The notes below the pieces were generated by a model. The model made no database searches. It was not told the DNA's origin and saw only the letters and a list, made by a program, of their open reading frames with translations. From assembly GCA_026214975.1 (NCBI GenBank), contig CM047808.1, positions 5,569,262 to 5,633,261 on the forward strand: a stretch of DNA of 64,000 bases, written 5' to 3'. Position 1 is the stretch's first letter. Each line of letters starts with the position of its first letter. Source of the stretch: Gentiana macrophylla (lineage: Eukaryota > Streptophyta > Magnoliopsida > Gentianales > Gentianaceae). Below, in pieces: positions 12,005 through 24,223 of the stretch. A program made the translations under genes and the position numbers.

Positions 12005-12932
12005 AACGCCCCGCTCCTAGATACCGAGTCCTTATCCGGAAACGAAACGCTCGACACATATAATATTAAATAAATTTAATATTATATGTAAGATTCTACT
12101 ACGTCGTATCAAGTTTAGCAAACGGAAGCTAAAAAGACTCGGCAAAACCATAAATGCTACTAAGATTGGAATACAAACCGACTAGGGGTAGAAAGGAAAA
12201 GCTTACAACAACGATATTCCAAGAGAAAATGTACAACACTTGTATTACAAAGATCTCAAAGAAAGTTCAACATGTTCTTTACAGAAACTGCACATAATCT
12301 AGTACAACCTTTACTATAAAAGTAAAAAGAAATCAACGTCATCAAATCATCATCGAACTCCTCATCGAGCTCAAATCTAACTTGTCCCTCTTCTCACCCC
12401 AAAAGCACACAAAACAACATATGCAATTGAGGTAAGTACAAAGTACTTAGCAAGAGGAAGATGCTAATGTACAATTAAGTCTTACAACGAAAGGTTCATA
12501 TTATTATTAAGTTATCTTTATGAGACCGACTCAACTCTAGGGTTCACTTCATGCTCCTCAACATGTTGTGACTATCGGTTTCTAGCTTATCTTATCTTTG
12601 TTACATCAGCATTCAAGGGCACTACGCATAGTGAAAATCCACCACGAGATATACTGTGCAACATATTGGATGATCACACCAATATCCACGGGGGAAAGCC
12701 CGATAGTGTACACGCTCGGCCGAGTCCCTCCATACGTAGGGTCTCGGACTTACGGGGTGGTGTTCCTCTGTACGTAGGGTCCAAAGACTTATGAAGTTAT
12801 CCACTTTATCTGAACGCCCACACATCGCGATATAGACTTGTGCCTTACCAAGAATGGGTAGATGTTTAATCTTTTTACTACACAAGTATGTTTGTTATTA
12901 TGTTGTTAACTAGCCACCTAAGTGTTTTCAAG

Positions 12933-13731
12933 TAGGCCTGAGCATGGTTCGGTTTGGACGGTTTCGGTTCGGATTTTACATATAATTATTCGGTTTGGTT
13001 GGCATATTTTACCTTCCATACCTAACCAAAATGATGTCGAACCCGATGGTTTGGTTTGGGTTGGTTTCCGTTTGGATCCGGTTTGGTTTCGGTTTCACAA
13101 GTCTAAACTACACATTATTATAACTCACAATTTTCAAGTAACTAATATAAAGTAAAAACAGATTAAAGGTACATCAGGGCTAATTACTTAATAACATCAG
13201 TGCACACAACATATTCAAAAGACACTTAATAACATATAACAAATGTATATCAAGGCTAATTACTAGTTAGTTGTTATTACATATTACAACAGCAAATGTA
13301 CATCATCAATTCATTGTTGGCCCTAATGCATACAATAAAAATGTACAAAAGTGGCAACTCATGTGCTTAATTAGTACAACATCTAATGTACTACTACTAG
13401 TCTGCTACATCAGCAAATTACAAGTAACTTACTAAAATTCAAAGGAAACATCATTAGAACTTACTAAAATTCAAAGGAACTCAAAGAATTTTCGTACCCC
13501 AGATGTTTAATTAGGGTTAGTAATAATGGGTCTTTATATAGGGTAGGTAATTCGGTTCGGTTTCGGTTTGGGTGGTTTCTAATTAGGGTAATCCGAACCA
13601 GACCATTTAAATTCGGTTCGGTTCCAATCCAAACCGATTTGACCGATTTTTTTCTTGGTTTGGTTTATTTCGGTTCGGTTTGGATTGGTTTACGGTTCGG
13701 ATTGGTTTTTCGGTTTTTTTTCTCAGGCCTA
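12933..13731. mobile_element. hAT-type MITE (799 bp) with 'ggttcggttt' repeats
   Basis: The ends are perfect inverted repeats TAGGCCTGAG...CTCAGGCCTA, flanked by the 8-bp duplication TTTTCAAG (12925-12932 and 13732-13739). Both ends are built of 'cggttcggtttggtt' repeats in inverted orientation, so the element could fold back. The middle is AT-rich and non-coding. It is nested in the solo LTR 11376-14728. Confidence 0.85.
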
Positions 13732-14733
13732 TTTTCAAGTAAGCTCCCTCATATATACTACTCTCTCACTTAGACCTCTAGACACGGACAAGCCCTATCA
13801 CATACACAAACATTGATGAATTCAACTTAGACCTCTCAGATCGCTTTGGTGCTCACGCGATCGCTCCAGCACTCTGACTGAGTCCCAGTGCGCCTCACCA
13901 AGGCTCAATGTAAAACAGACGTTTCGACTCCGTGCGCCCGCACTGCCGTAGAAACTCCCAAAAACTCAGTTTTATGCATCTAAAAGATCTCCACTTGATT
14001 CCAAACAAGTTTAACATCAATGAATACAGAAAAACAGCAGAAAAACACAGGTTTCACATACCATAACATCCAACAATTCAACTACAACTTATAACATGAT
14101 TTCTAATCAAGCTTTCAACACAAAACTCAACCCTAACATCACAAGACCTTAATTGAACATTAGGAAGAGCCTCTTACCTTTCAAACAGGCAAAAACCAAA
14201 GCAAAACCACAAGAAGATCTGCAGCACCTTCTAGGACATCAAATGGAAACTTATTTTATCAACAATTGGACAAGCAAATTGTGATCAAAAGCTTCTACAC
14301 AAAAGAACTACGAATTTACCCAAACGAAGCCTTGAAGCTCGATCAAAACGTGAAGGATCCAAAACTAGGGTTAAAACCATTACATTTCAAAACTCAGAAC
14401 TTTTAGTATCAAAAGCAAGCCCTTCTTCCGCTGATTCTGAATCTTCAATTCTTTTTGAAATCCGTCCAATACTTTGTGAAAATTATGGAAGAATGCTCAT
14501 TGTCTTGCTTGTGTTCTTCTTTTCATTTCTCTGCCAAGTTGTATGTTTGATCTTTCTGAAACTCCTTCTGACAACCTCCAAATAACTAGGAAGTTTATTT
14601 CCCAAAATAAACCTCCCACTACCCCTTTCTTTATTTCTTTTATTCTTTATTCCATATTAAATAAATATAATACCCCGTTCTCTATAAAATGACACATCTG
14701 CCCTTATTCGAAAAGTCGGGATATTACACATAT

Positions 14734-15170
14734 AGAGACAACATACATCACAACCTAATCTAGATACTGAGACGAGTCTCACGTTTCGCACAATGATCCA
14801 GGAAATCAAAAAGAAAGATAAGGATTATTGTGAGTATGAACAAAAAATAACAAGTACCGAAAGATAGGGATTCTTAGAGTCTAGCTTAGGGTTTTTCGAT
14901 AGGAGGTTATTTTTCTATAATTTAACTTAGCACTGAACAAACGCACTCTATACTCTTAGTAGATTTATTTTTTTTTAAGTTTTGCTGCTACGAGATTTTA
15001 ACGAAGCGGGGTTAGGTGCTTATGTTGCATAAATTTTACTAAGGCAGGTTTGGACCGCTTTTTGTAATTTTCTTCTCTCCTATTACTAAAAAAATGAAAT
15101 GTTTCTTTAAAAAATGTCGTCTGTTTTCTGATATTCACGGAATAAACAGTTATATATAATTCATGTTTAG
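14734..15170. other. Spacer with no gene seen
   Basis: AT-rich sequence between the solo LTR and the next copia insertion. I see no coding, repeat or RNA motif in it. Confidence 0.5.
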
Positions 15171-15175
15171 GACAC

Positions 15176-15549
15176 TGAAGAGAGTTTGAGAATGTGTTAA
15201 CACAAGAGTAAACTTCAACTTATCTTTTATTCATTGATAATGAAGGAGTATAAATAGATACAATTTGGAGAGAGACTAGCTAGCTAGGGCGGCCACTTGA
15301 GTATGTAGATGTGGGCGGCACAAAAGCAAAAAGTAAAAGTACAATCTATGTCTATGTCTATGACATAAAGTAAACTAGAGTTTGACATATTAATTGTTTA
15401 TATGTATCACAATTAATATGTCTTTTACAAATAAATAAAGTGTACAAATAAAGTTATGCACGACATAGTCTCTTTGTGATCATGAGGATCAAGCGATCTG
15501 CCGATCACCTCTTGAGCCTCAAAGTAGATCACCGAGTGATATATTTCCA
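15176..15549 (-). repeat. 3' LTR of copia G
   Basis: 374 bp, colinear with 19876-20249. It contains a TATA-like tataaatag (15250-15258 region) on the plus strand. It is followed inward by a minus-strand polypurine tract. Confidence 0.9.
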
Positions 15550-15559
15550 CCCCCTCAAA

Positions 15560-18500
15560 CTGGTCAGATATATTGATGCAAACCAAGTTTGCTACTTAGT
15601 CTCATTGAACGTAAGAGGTGGAATAGCCTTGGTAAGAATATCGGCATTTTGATCTTCTCGAGGAACATACTTTGGAGTTGAATAATCTTGGCATCAATCT
15701 TCTCCTTCGTAAAGTGTCTCACAATGTCCACATGTTTTGTTTTGTCATGATGGACTGGATCCTCTCGCCATGCATAGTCTTTGAGTTATTATCACAACAG
15801 AGTGTGATAGGTTGCTGAATAGGTTGCTGAAGTTCAGTAAGTACTCTTTTGAGCCAAAGAGCTTCACAAATGCCTAAAACAAGTGCCCTGAGTTCACCAA
15901 AGATCGCTTCTGATTACCACGATGAGTTGTTTCTTGCTCCTCCAAGTAACAAGATTGCCCCATACATAGGAACAATAGCCTGTGGTAGACCTTCTATCTA
16001 TGTGGCATCCAAATTTCAATCAAGATCGATATAGACCTTGATGGATCTATCACAGACTTGGTGAAGTGTAACCCTTGGCCGAGAGTGGACTTCAAATACC
16101 GCAGATTCTATTCACTTTGCATCCCAATGTTGCTCAAGAGGGCAATGCATGAACTCAAGCAACTGGATCGACACCATATGCAATATCCGGTCTTGTATGG
16201 GATAGGTAGATGAGTTTCCCTACAAGTCTTTGATATTGTTCCTTTCTTACAGCAATGTCACCATGTAGCAGGGTATGACTGGGGTCTACTGGGGATACAG
16301 CAGGTTTGCACCCCAGCATGCCAGTTTCCTTCAGCAGGTCCAGTACATATTTCCTTTGGGAGACTGAGATTCCTTTGATGTTTCTAGCTACTTCCATGCC
16401 AAGAAAATACTTAAGTAAACCCAAGTCTTTAACCTGAAATACCTTTGCCAACAATTCTTTCAAGTGTTGGATCTCAGCAGGGTCATCTCCAGTAAGGATG
16501 ATATCATCCACATAGACAATAAGAATAGACCTCTTCTGGTTGGTTGTCTTGATGAACATAGTGTGATCAGAATTGCATTGGTGATATCCAGCAGCTTTGA
16601 CCACAGTTGTTAATTTTCCAAACCATGCCCTTGGTGATTGCTTCAGGCCATATAGAGATTTCCTCAGTTTGCACACCTTGCCTTGAGTATGAGGATTGAT
16701 AAAACCAGGAGGTATAGTCATATAAACCTCCTCGAGAAGGTCCCCATTTAGAAAAGCATTTTTGATGTCCAATTGATGAAGAGGCCACCAAGTTGGACAA
16801 TTAGAGAAATTAGTACCCTGACAAGGTGTTGAGCTTTGCCACTGGTGCAAAAGTTTCTTTATAGTCAATGCCATAAGTTTGAGTGAATCCACAGCTACCA
16901 ATCTGCTTTGTACTTGTCAATAGTGCCATCAATGCCAGTGTATTTGATAGTGAATAACCATTTGCAAACCGACTCGTCTTCTTGCCTTTTGGAAGAGTTG
17001 TGAGATCCCAAGTATGATTATCCAGAGGGCGGTCATCTCTGTTTTAACAAAGCACCTTCCACTTATCATTTTGAAGGGCCTCCTCAATATTTCTAGGGAT
17101 AGAGTGAGAGTCCAGTCCTGTGTAAACATGGCAAAGACAGAGACAACTGATCATAAGATAAATAAGAATGAATAGAATGATCGGTGCATGATCTTTCCCT
17201 TTCCTTAGAGCAATAGGTCATCATCCACTTCAAGCAGATCATGAGAGTCAATAAGCCGAGGTCCAAAGACTCTGCAGTTCAAGAGTGGGCTCTTTGAGGT
17301 TCTGCCCAAAGAGGCTCTGGGTCGGCCAGACTCTGGGTCGATGACCTGCCGAGGTTCGATGAATGTGAGTATCCGCAGGATGCTGAAGGTTATGAGTCTG
17401 CTGTGGGTTAGGACTCTGCTGAGGGTAAATGGTTTGCTGAGGGAACGGACTTAGTTCAATCTCAATCAGGTTTCCATCGTGATCGCTCAAGAGGTTTGTT
17501 TGTAATATGGAGTCCTTTCAAAGAATTTCACATCCATAGAATTGTAAAATTTCTTTTCAGTAGGAGAGTAACACTTGTAACCTTTCCTGTCCTGTGCATA
17601 TCCAAGGAAAATGCACTTATGAGCTTTAGGATCAAGTTTACTTCTATGTTGAGCATTGATATAAACAAACACAGTACAACCAAAGATCTTTGGAGGCAAT
17701 TGGGTAATAAGATGAGAGCAGGAGTGTGTGGTCAGCAGGGTTTGGAGAGGAGTTTTGAAACCTAACATTCTGCTGGGAAGTCTGTTGATTAAATATGTTG
17801 CACTAATCAATATAGCTTCACCCCACATGTATTTAGGAATATGTGTAGTGAACATGATTGATCTCGGCCATTTCCAAGCAGATGCCTGTTCTTTCTTTCG
17901 TAACCCCATTCTGTTGAGGTGTTTCCACACAACTACCGATATGAACAATTCCTCTGTTAGTCAAGAAGTTCTTGAGGTTAGACTCATAGTATTCCGAGCA
18001 TTATCGCCTTTTAAGATCTTGATCTTAGTATCAAATTGGGTGGAGACCATGTGATAAAATTCTTGGAAGATAGGTCCAACTTCGATTTGTCTTTCATTAA
18101 GAACGACCAAGTGTTTCGGTATGATCATCAATGAAGGTTACAAACCACCTTTTTCTGTTATACTTTTCACTCTTGAGGTCCCCATACATCACCGTGAATT
18201 AGGGTGAAAGGGAAGAGGGCAAGTGAGGTAACTTAGCATACACAGATTTGGTGAGTTTAGCAAATTGACAAATATCACATTGAAGATCATTAAGATTACA
18301 TCCTTTAAACAATTCAGAATTAAAGACTTTAAATAACCAAAACTTGGATGTCCTAGTCTATAATGCCATAACATGATATTGTCAAGTTTTTGAGTGCAGT
18401 CATTTCTTGAAGATTCTGTCTTCGATCTTCTTTTCTTCAGGTTGATCACAAACAATCTCGAGCGGGGTTTAGCTTGACCAATCACTTCCTCGAGAAGAAA

Positions 18501-19780
18501 GATCTGGAATGTGCACCGATTCTTATTAAAAACAACACCCAATTCATATCTTTAGTGAGTTTATTGATGAGATATAAGGTTACAATCTAACTTTGGAACA
18601 AACAGACATTCTCAGAGATATATCTCGATTAGTAAGTTTAACCTTCCCAACACCTTTTGCATAAGAAACAGAACCATCAAGCAGTCTTAATTCGTGAATT
18701 TGGTTGCATGGCATATATTGGGTAATAAGGTTTTTATTACCGGTCATATATGGAAGACGCCTAATCAACAATCCAAGTCTCATTACTAAGAGGTGAGTAA
18801 AATATACCTTTTTTAGCATGAGTGGCCATTTCAAAGAGGGGAGCTACCTTCCGATCTTTGAGCAATAAAGGCTTTAAATGCGACAAGCGAGCATTCACCA
18901 TCTTGTCATTCTCCTCTTCACCGACAAGTTTGCCTTGACTTTCCCTGGTTGGTTTTGAGGTTTTAGAGGGTTAGGTTTGCCATGTAGCTTCCAACAATTG
19001 TCTTTGGTGTGATTTGTGCGCTTGCGGTGATCACGAATGCGACTTTCCAAATTTCTCTCAAGAGGCTTCCTAGTAAGTCTCATTAACCTTTAGCAGGCGT
19101 TACCTTGAAGTAGGGTTGTCGGCGAGGAAGTTCAAAGAAAGATCACTTTCCTCCTGCTTTCCTCATGTTTGACCTCAAGAAACATGGATTTGAGATTTGG
19201 AAGAGGTTTAGTAGCAAGAATTCTACCTCGACATCATCAAGAGTAGGATTCATCCAAGAAGGAATTTAAATACTCTCTTTTCTCAATAATGTCTTTAAAG
19301 AGTGTAGCATCTTTAACATCATTCCAGGGGTGAGTTTCCAACATATCTAGGTATTGCCATGCCTTAGATAGTTGATTAAAGTATTGAGTTCTGAGATATA
19401 TCCTCTTGTCTCGCAATTTTGAATCTGAGCTTGAGTTCATGTGACTTGGATGTATTGTCCTTTTTGAGTAAAGGTCTCTGGCATTGTCCCGCATTTCCTT
19501 AGCGATGTCATACATCATGAAGTTCTCATCGATCTCTTTTGTCATAGACCTCGTGAGGATGGTCATGACTTGGTTATTTTCTGTGTCCCATGCTTCAAAC
19601 TTGGGGTCGGTTTCAGAGAGCGAGTGTTTGGAACTGCATGGATATCCCATCTTGCCCTGGCCGGAGATATACATTTTCATAGACCTTGACCATAGCAAAT
19701 AATTGTTACCATCAAGTTTATGATTTGTAAAGAAGAGTGTTCGCTTATCCTAATATCTGCTGAGGCAAATTGTGAGTCTA
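15560..19780 (-). pseudogene. Copia G Gag-Pol polyprotein, broken
   Basis: In minus-strand order: a Gag start (LDGNNYLLWSRSMKMYISGQ) near 19720-19660; a zinc knuckle near 19030-18960 that has lost its first cysteines (RTNHTKDNCWKLHGKP); a protease region near 18800; a GAG-pre-integrase HYRLGHPSFGYLKSL near 18360; an integrase C-terminal part at 17948-17487 (YLINRLPSRML, FGCTVFVYI); and RT at 16901-16155 with QLDIKNAFLNGDL, SLYGLKQSPRAWF and the catalytic YVDDI at about 16505-16520. RNase H from 16150 is badly decayed. Stops and frameshifts separate these blocks. It is not functional. Confidence 0.85.
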
Positions 19781-19875
19781 TCAAGAAGATGAAACTTCGA
19801 GATAATGTTGACATTTTTCTCGAAAGGAACCGAGTTTTGCAAATGGATTTTAGAACTCAAGAAGGCTCGATACCA

Positions 19876-20249
19876 TGAAGAGAGTTTGAGAATGTGTTAA
19901 CACAAGAGTAAACTTCAACTTATCTTTTATTCATTGATAATGAAGGAGTATAAATAGATACAATTTGGAGAGAGACTAGCTAGCTAGTATGCCACTTAAG
20001 TATGTAGATGTGGGCGGCACAAAAGCAAAAAGTAAAAGTACAATCTATGTCTATGTCTATGACATAAAGTAAACTAGAGTTTGACATATTAATTGTTTAT
20101 ATGTATCACAATTAATATGTCTTTTACAAATAAATAAAGTGTACAAATAAAGTTATGCACGACATAGTCTCATTGTGATCATGAGGATCAAGATCCTCAC
20201 CGATCACCTCTCTTGAGCCTCAAGCAGATCACCGAGTGATATATTTCCA
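19876..20249 (-). repeat. 5' LTR of copia G
   Basis: The same length as its partner. It abuts the primer site at 19864-19875 directly, with the LTR ending CTCTTCA on the minus strand. Confidence 0.9.
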
Positions 20250-20256
20250 CAGACAC

Positions 20257-21814
20257 TTTAAGTAAACTTTGCATATTCCACTATTCGATATGCAGGACGT
20301 CTCTGTCCAAATTTAACCTCCGGGCCATAAAAAAAATTTAGACCCTTCTAAAAAAAACATTAGGTTTTAACATGGGTTATTTAAAAATAAAAAAACTTAT
20401 TGGACAGGTAGGTGTTTTTTTTAATATATATATATTGTTTTACAGAAAAAAGGTTTTTAAACACATAAACCCTTTTTTCACTTAATAGGGCTCAAACCCT
20501 GGTCACTCACCAAGTTATACTTTAGTGTTCAACACTAGAGCGATACCTTGTTGATTGATAAGTTATTAAAGACCAATGTAAAAAGTACAAAATATATATA
20601 TATGCTATTGGGTAAAAATTGACGGAGCCGTTAAATTCATTGATTTTTGGAAGGGCTGTGGGCATGACCCCGATGGCCAGGGGCGGATGTGCATGGGTGT
20701 TAGGGCGGGGGGGCAATCGACCCCTGGATCCGAAAAACACTATTATGTATGTTGTGTATTTTTTTGCCCTCCCCTAAAAATTTACACTCGCCCATAAGAT
20801 GCCCCTCACTTTCCGGGATCCTGCACCGCGCCGCGATGGCTCCTACCAAGGGGTGCCCCTGTCGAAATGTTACATATGTGGGACAAAAAATCACAAATAA
20901 ACTATTTGTTTTAGTTTGGCCTATGTTCACGATACAAACAGAGCCTTTAGTTTTTTTATTAGGCTTATCAGTGAGATGTATCATTTTAGATAAACTCTAA
21001 TGCTCATAACTCAATGTTTAGCTACTGTGAATTAGTTTTAAGAAGAGCTTTTTGTATTCTCCGCTATCATAATATCTCTTTTGTGCTCGGGATGTAGGTC
21101 AGTTGAATGAACTACGGTATGTTTTGGTGTCTTCTTCTCAATTTTATTTTTTCTTCTTTCTTATATTTTATGTTAATGTCATTAAAGACTATCGATTTCG
21201 ATCCTAACACGATAATAGCAAGTAAAATATTAGTCTTCCAAGAAAAAAGGTTTGAATTACGGTGGAGTTATTGTTTTCTATCAATAAAATTGAAAATATT
21301 ATAATCATATGATGTAACGTGTTGTGACGATTGATTAAAAATCGTCCGGACTAAATAACGGATAATCGGATCTTTTTGAAAGTACTCCAACTGGTAAATT
21401 TGATGTTGTGTGGTAATTTATTAACGTGTCAATGAAACTGCCTACTTACTCATAGTATATGAGATCAAGCCAATAACACAGTTTTGATTGTAAGGATGAA
21501 TATCTTCTTATAAGCCTCCTTTTGCTGTGGGGGGATTGATTATGAATCTGGCTCTGATTTTGTGGCTGTCGTGGAACAGTCATGACTCAATTATGTTAAT
21601 ATAAAGGTTTGGATTCAATGATAGGATAAGTCAATTAATGAAGATCAATTGTGGAATGCTATTTAATGACACATAACCGCATTGTAGGACATTTAATATT
21701 GCATTGGAATGTGATAAAGTCTTGTATTGTGGAACAAAATCAAAAAACTAAAAGACTTTATTTCGGGACGCAGGGAGTATAATTTCTTTTTAGGAACATA
21801 ATATATTTTTATAT
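20257..21814. other. Intergenic stretch, no gene seen
   Basis: Apart from a small MITE at 20678-20832, I see only AT-rich sequence, homopolymer runs (20400-20440) and short chance frames. Confidence 0.5.
20678..20832. mobile_element. Small hAT-like MITE (155 bp)
   Basis: The left end is CAGGGGCGGATGTGCA and the right end, read inward, is CGGCGCGGTGCA. Flanks are CCGATGGC (20670-20677) and GCGATGGC (20833-20840), a 7/8 match to an 8-bp hAT duplication. It resembles the elements at 51072 and 52662. Confidence 0.6.
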
Positions 21815-21940
21815 TCTAGCAATATCATCTTTCGGCAGAATAATTACAAAATTAACTCCGCCAAATTATTTGAACGAGTAAAATAATAATATGATAACAC
21901 TATTTAGGTTGAAGAATAATTCAATGAACTGAAACATCTG

Positions 21941-21948
21941 TATATAAA
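21941..21948 (+). promoter_or_regulatory. TATA box of the pseudogene copy
   Basis: TATATAAA lies 81 bp before the old start codon, in sequence shared with the intact copy's promoter, where the box is at 37485-37492. Confidence 0.6.
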
Positions 21949-22379
21949 TAGCCCAACACCACACACATAATTAAGAACACACTTTCCACATAAAATCAAA
22001 AGGCAATATATACATTGGAATATGACTACAAATATTTTGCTTATTACCCTTATACTTTTGGTCACCGTGTTGGCTGTGTTTCCAATACAAATGTAGGGGA
22101 AGAAGTGGTCAATCCAGTCAACTTCAAGGGTAAGAAATAAATATTTTATTTGTCTTTTTAACCTTCCGATTTTTTATATTGTTTCGAGTATTCCTTTTTA
22201 TATATATGTCTTTTTGTGTCATATTGACCCAACTTGTTATGGACCACACTTGAGAACGTCTTGTAATATTTGAAATCATGTTGGTTATCTTAACCTTCCT
22301 CCCTCCTCCCCTCTCCCGTTGAAATATAAAATAATAATTATTTACCTACTCATGGCTTAAGTTTTTAGAAATATATATG

Positions 22380-22640
22380 GTAAAATTCAACATAGTATCA
22401 GAGTATGGATGGGGTTCGATGCCTTCGTAATGCCAGGCCCTCGCCCGGTCCTCTTTCGTCCTGAAAGAATTATTTCCTTTAATCATCTCGTTTAAGTTTT
22501 TGAAAGAGATGACAATTCAATATGGTGTGAGAACATGAGGTCCTTAGTTGAAACCTCAGTTAAAGCACAATCTTTAAAGTGTTGGACCTCTCCACACTTG
22601 AGGGGACGCTACCTCCCCATCAGCTTAAGCTTTGGAAGTT
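22380..22640. repeat. Possible retroelement scrap in the pseudogene intron
   Basis: The stretch holds a tagtatcagagt block (22405 region) reminiscent of a tRNA-Met primer site, plus GC-richer sequence (caggccctcgcccggtcc). It is absent from the intact copy's intron start. No ends or target duplication could be set. Confidence 0.3.
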
Positions 22641-22851
22641 ATGATAATTTAACACACGACCAACCCCCCACCCACACACACACGACTTACAATATCGTTT
22701 TGGAAAATTAAAATCAAATCTTCAAAAATCTACGTACATAAATGCATTTGTGAATCATAATATGAATTTACTTCTAATCTTCCAACTCCCTTTTGCATTC
22801 CCGATTACAGTGAAAGTGATACACCAAAAGATGAATAACTATACTACATGC

Positions 22852-22965
22852 AGGGGCGGAGCTACTATATATGAAATGGATGCATGGATCCCGCTAAACA
22901 AATTTTCTGGATCCGCAATTGACTACACGAACCAACTTTTAAGACCCAACATCATTGACAATACA
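22852..22965. repeat. MITE-like remnant
   Basis: It begins CAGGGGCGGAGC, the same tip as the small hAT MITEs in this window, and is inserted in the 3' flank of the pseudogene relative to the intact copy. No matching right end was found, so it is probably truncated. Confidence 0.35.
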
Positions 22966-23476
22966 AAACTATATATAATATGTTATATAACAAAAAATGC
23001 AATGGTTTGCATCTTAAAAACGTTTTGAAAATTTCACAAATATTATGTCTTTTGTTTAAGTACTGCCGTGTTTGTAGGTAATAAAAATGAAATATTGAAT
23101 ATTCTCACCCTTGAGATATATTTGATTGGTTTACTTTTGTATTTCTGGTTTCTGTTGTAATATACAGTTCTGGTTTTATTTTCATAGTGATCATTTGGAA
23201 CTTGCTAATTGATCATCGATTTTCGCACGCTCAGATTTTATCGAAAAAATACTTATAAAATATGTGTTCTTTGGTAGAAACTAAAACAAAATAGTTTAAT
23301 ATGCCGAGATAAGGAATAATTGAACTTGAGTCTTGTTTGAAGGAAGAAAGTTTAGTGGGATCAAACACGAGTAGGATTCATAGAATCTTGTGTTTCTCTG
23401 GGCTTTCTGAATTCTTGAGAAATTAAAATACGGCTCTTATTGCTCTTCAGAGACCGTTGCCCTGCCTCATTTATAT

Positions 23477-24223
23477 TGTTAAGGGTGATTTTATATGATT
23501 TATATCGTTATATTTTGTAACAATTCTCTCCATATTCGTATAATTTACATAGGAATTGAGTGTTTAACTGGTTTATTGAGCAAGTGAGGTTTGAAACGGT
23601 TTAATCGCAAAGTTAGTGGATTTATGGGGTTTTGTTGTTGATTTTATATTGATTTGGATGATATTACACTTTGCCATGTTTTATTATCTTGTAGATACAC
23701 GAAATTGATTCAAAAGAGGATTAAAAGATGTTAAGGATCGGAGTTATATGAAGTTGATTGAAGAGAGAGATGGAAAAATCAAATTTGAAGCAATCTGAAC
23801 GTGCGTCCTAAGTCCCGTCCAGTGGACGGGCGTCTAAGAAAGTGAACGGGCGTCCAGAAGAAGAAACTTGGTTCAGAGTTCTGAGATATTTAGTGAACGA
23901 GCGTCCAAATTAAAGAAGGACGGGCGTCTGATCCAGCTCGGCCCGACTCAAAGATTTTTAAGCATCTGTACGGGCGTTCAACCCATCAAACGGGCGTCCA
24001 TTGGCCGACATAGCTGCAGCCGACTTAAAATTCTATATATAGCTGCGCTTTCTCCACACAATTACATCAGATAATTCAAACCCTAAACCCTAGGGGCGGC
24101 TCAGTTTTTATTGCTTTTATTTTCTAGTTAGATTGAACCACTTTTATGTATTTTTACTCAAACAATTCGAGCTTCAAGATGATGCTAAGAGGCTAGACCT
24201 CCCTTGAACAAGCATTGTGAAGC
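23477..24223 (+). repeat. 5' LTR of element A, first part
   Basis: It starts TGTTAAGGGTGATTTTAT and continues after element B at 31172. It contains repeated 'cgggcgtcc' blocks (23815-24000). The LTR without B is about 1.55 kb. A related solo LTR lies inverted at 60783-62248. Confidence 0.85.

Larger units (their letters stand above)
11376..14728. mobile_element. Solo LTR, about 1.9 kb, with two nested hAT MITEs
   Basis: It starts TGTAACGCCCC and ends GGGATATTACA, so the tips are inverted (TGTAA...TTACA). It is flanked by the perfect 5-bp duplication CATAT (11371-11375 and 14729-14733). There is no primer site, polypurine tract or coding between the ends, so this is a solo LTR left by LTR-LTR recombination. 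Without the two MITEs it is about 1.9 kb. A related copy lies at 52167-54190; both share a CGAGTC-TTATC-GGAAA-GAAAC block just inside the left end. Such TGTAAC-type long LTRs are typical of plant Ty3/gypsy elements. The direction of the parent element is not clear. Confidence 0.75.
15176..20251 (-). mobile_element. Full-length Ty1/copia element G
   Basis: Two 374-bp LTRs (15176-15549 and 19876-20249) flank a decayed copia polyprotein on the minus strand. The LTRs begin TGAAGAGAG and end ATTTCCA on the plus strand. The primer site next to the right (5') LTR, GGCTCGATACCA at 19864-19875, is the complement of TGGTATCGAGCC and fits an initiator tRNA-Met site. The polypurine tract lies at 15551-15565. 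The duplication GACAC (15171-15175 and 20252-20256) flanks it if the right end is placed at 20251. LTR differences, including small indels near 15296 and 15502, indicate an old insertion. Confidence 0.9.
21815..22808 (+). pseudogene. Pseudogenised tandem copy of the secreted Cys-rich peptide gene
   Basis: The promoter and 5' leader (21815-22021, TATA at 21941-21948) closely match those of the intact gene at 37375-37543. Exon 1 is 22022-22129, with start MTTNILLITLILLVTVLAVF, a typical signal peptide. It is one base shorter than the intact exon (108 against 109 nt); the lost T near 22079 shifts the frame into a TAG after 24 codons. The donor GGTAAGAAA at 22130 is kept. Of exon 2 only the last part survives (22740-22808): it still spells KCICES, a stop, and later FCIPDY, matching ECVCES and CCIPDY of the intact copy. 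The rest of exon 2 is missing, with unrelated sequence at about 22275-22735. The downstream match continues to about 23260. Confidence 0.8.

Noticed and set aside
12933..13731. Telomere-like or satellite repeat from the ggttcggttt units
   Set aside because: The block has inverted ends and an 8-bp duplication, so it is a MITE.
22022..22129. A second working peptide gene
   Set aside because: The frameshift after the signal peptide and the missing start of exon 2 exclude a functional product.
22750..23028. Open frame of 92 codons after the pseudogene
   Set aside because: It is in a different frame from the exon 2 remnant and runs through a MITE-like insertion.
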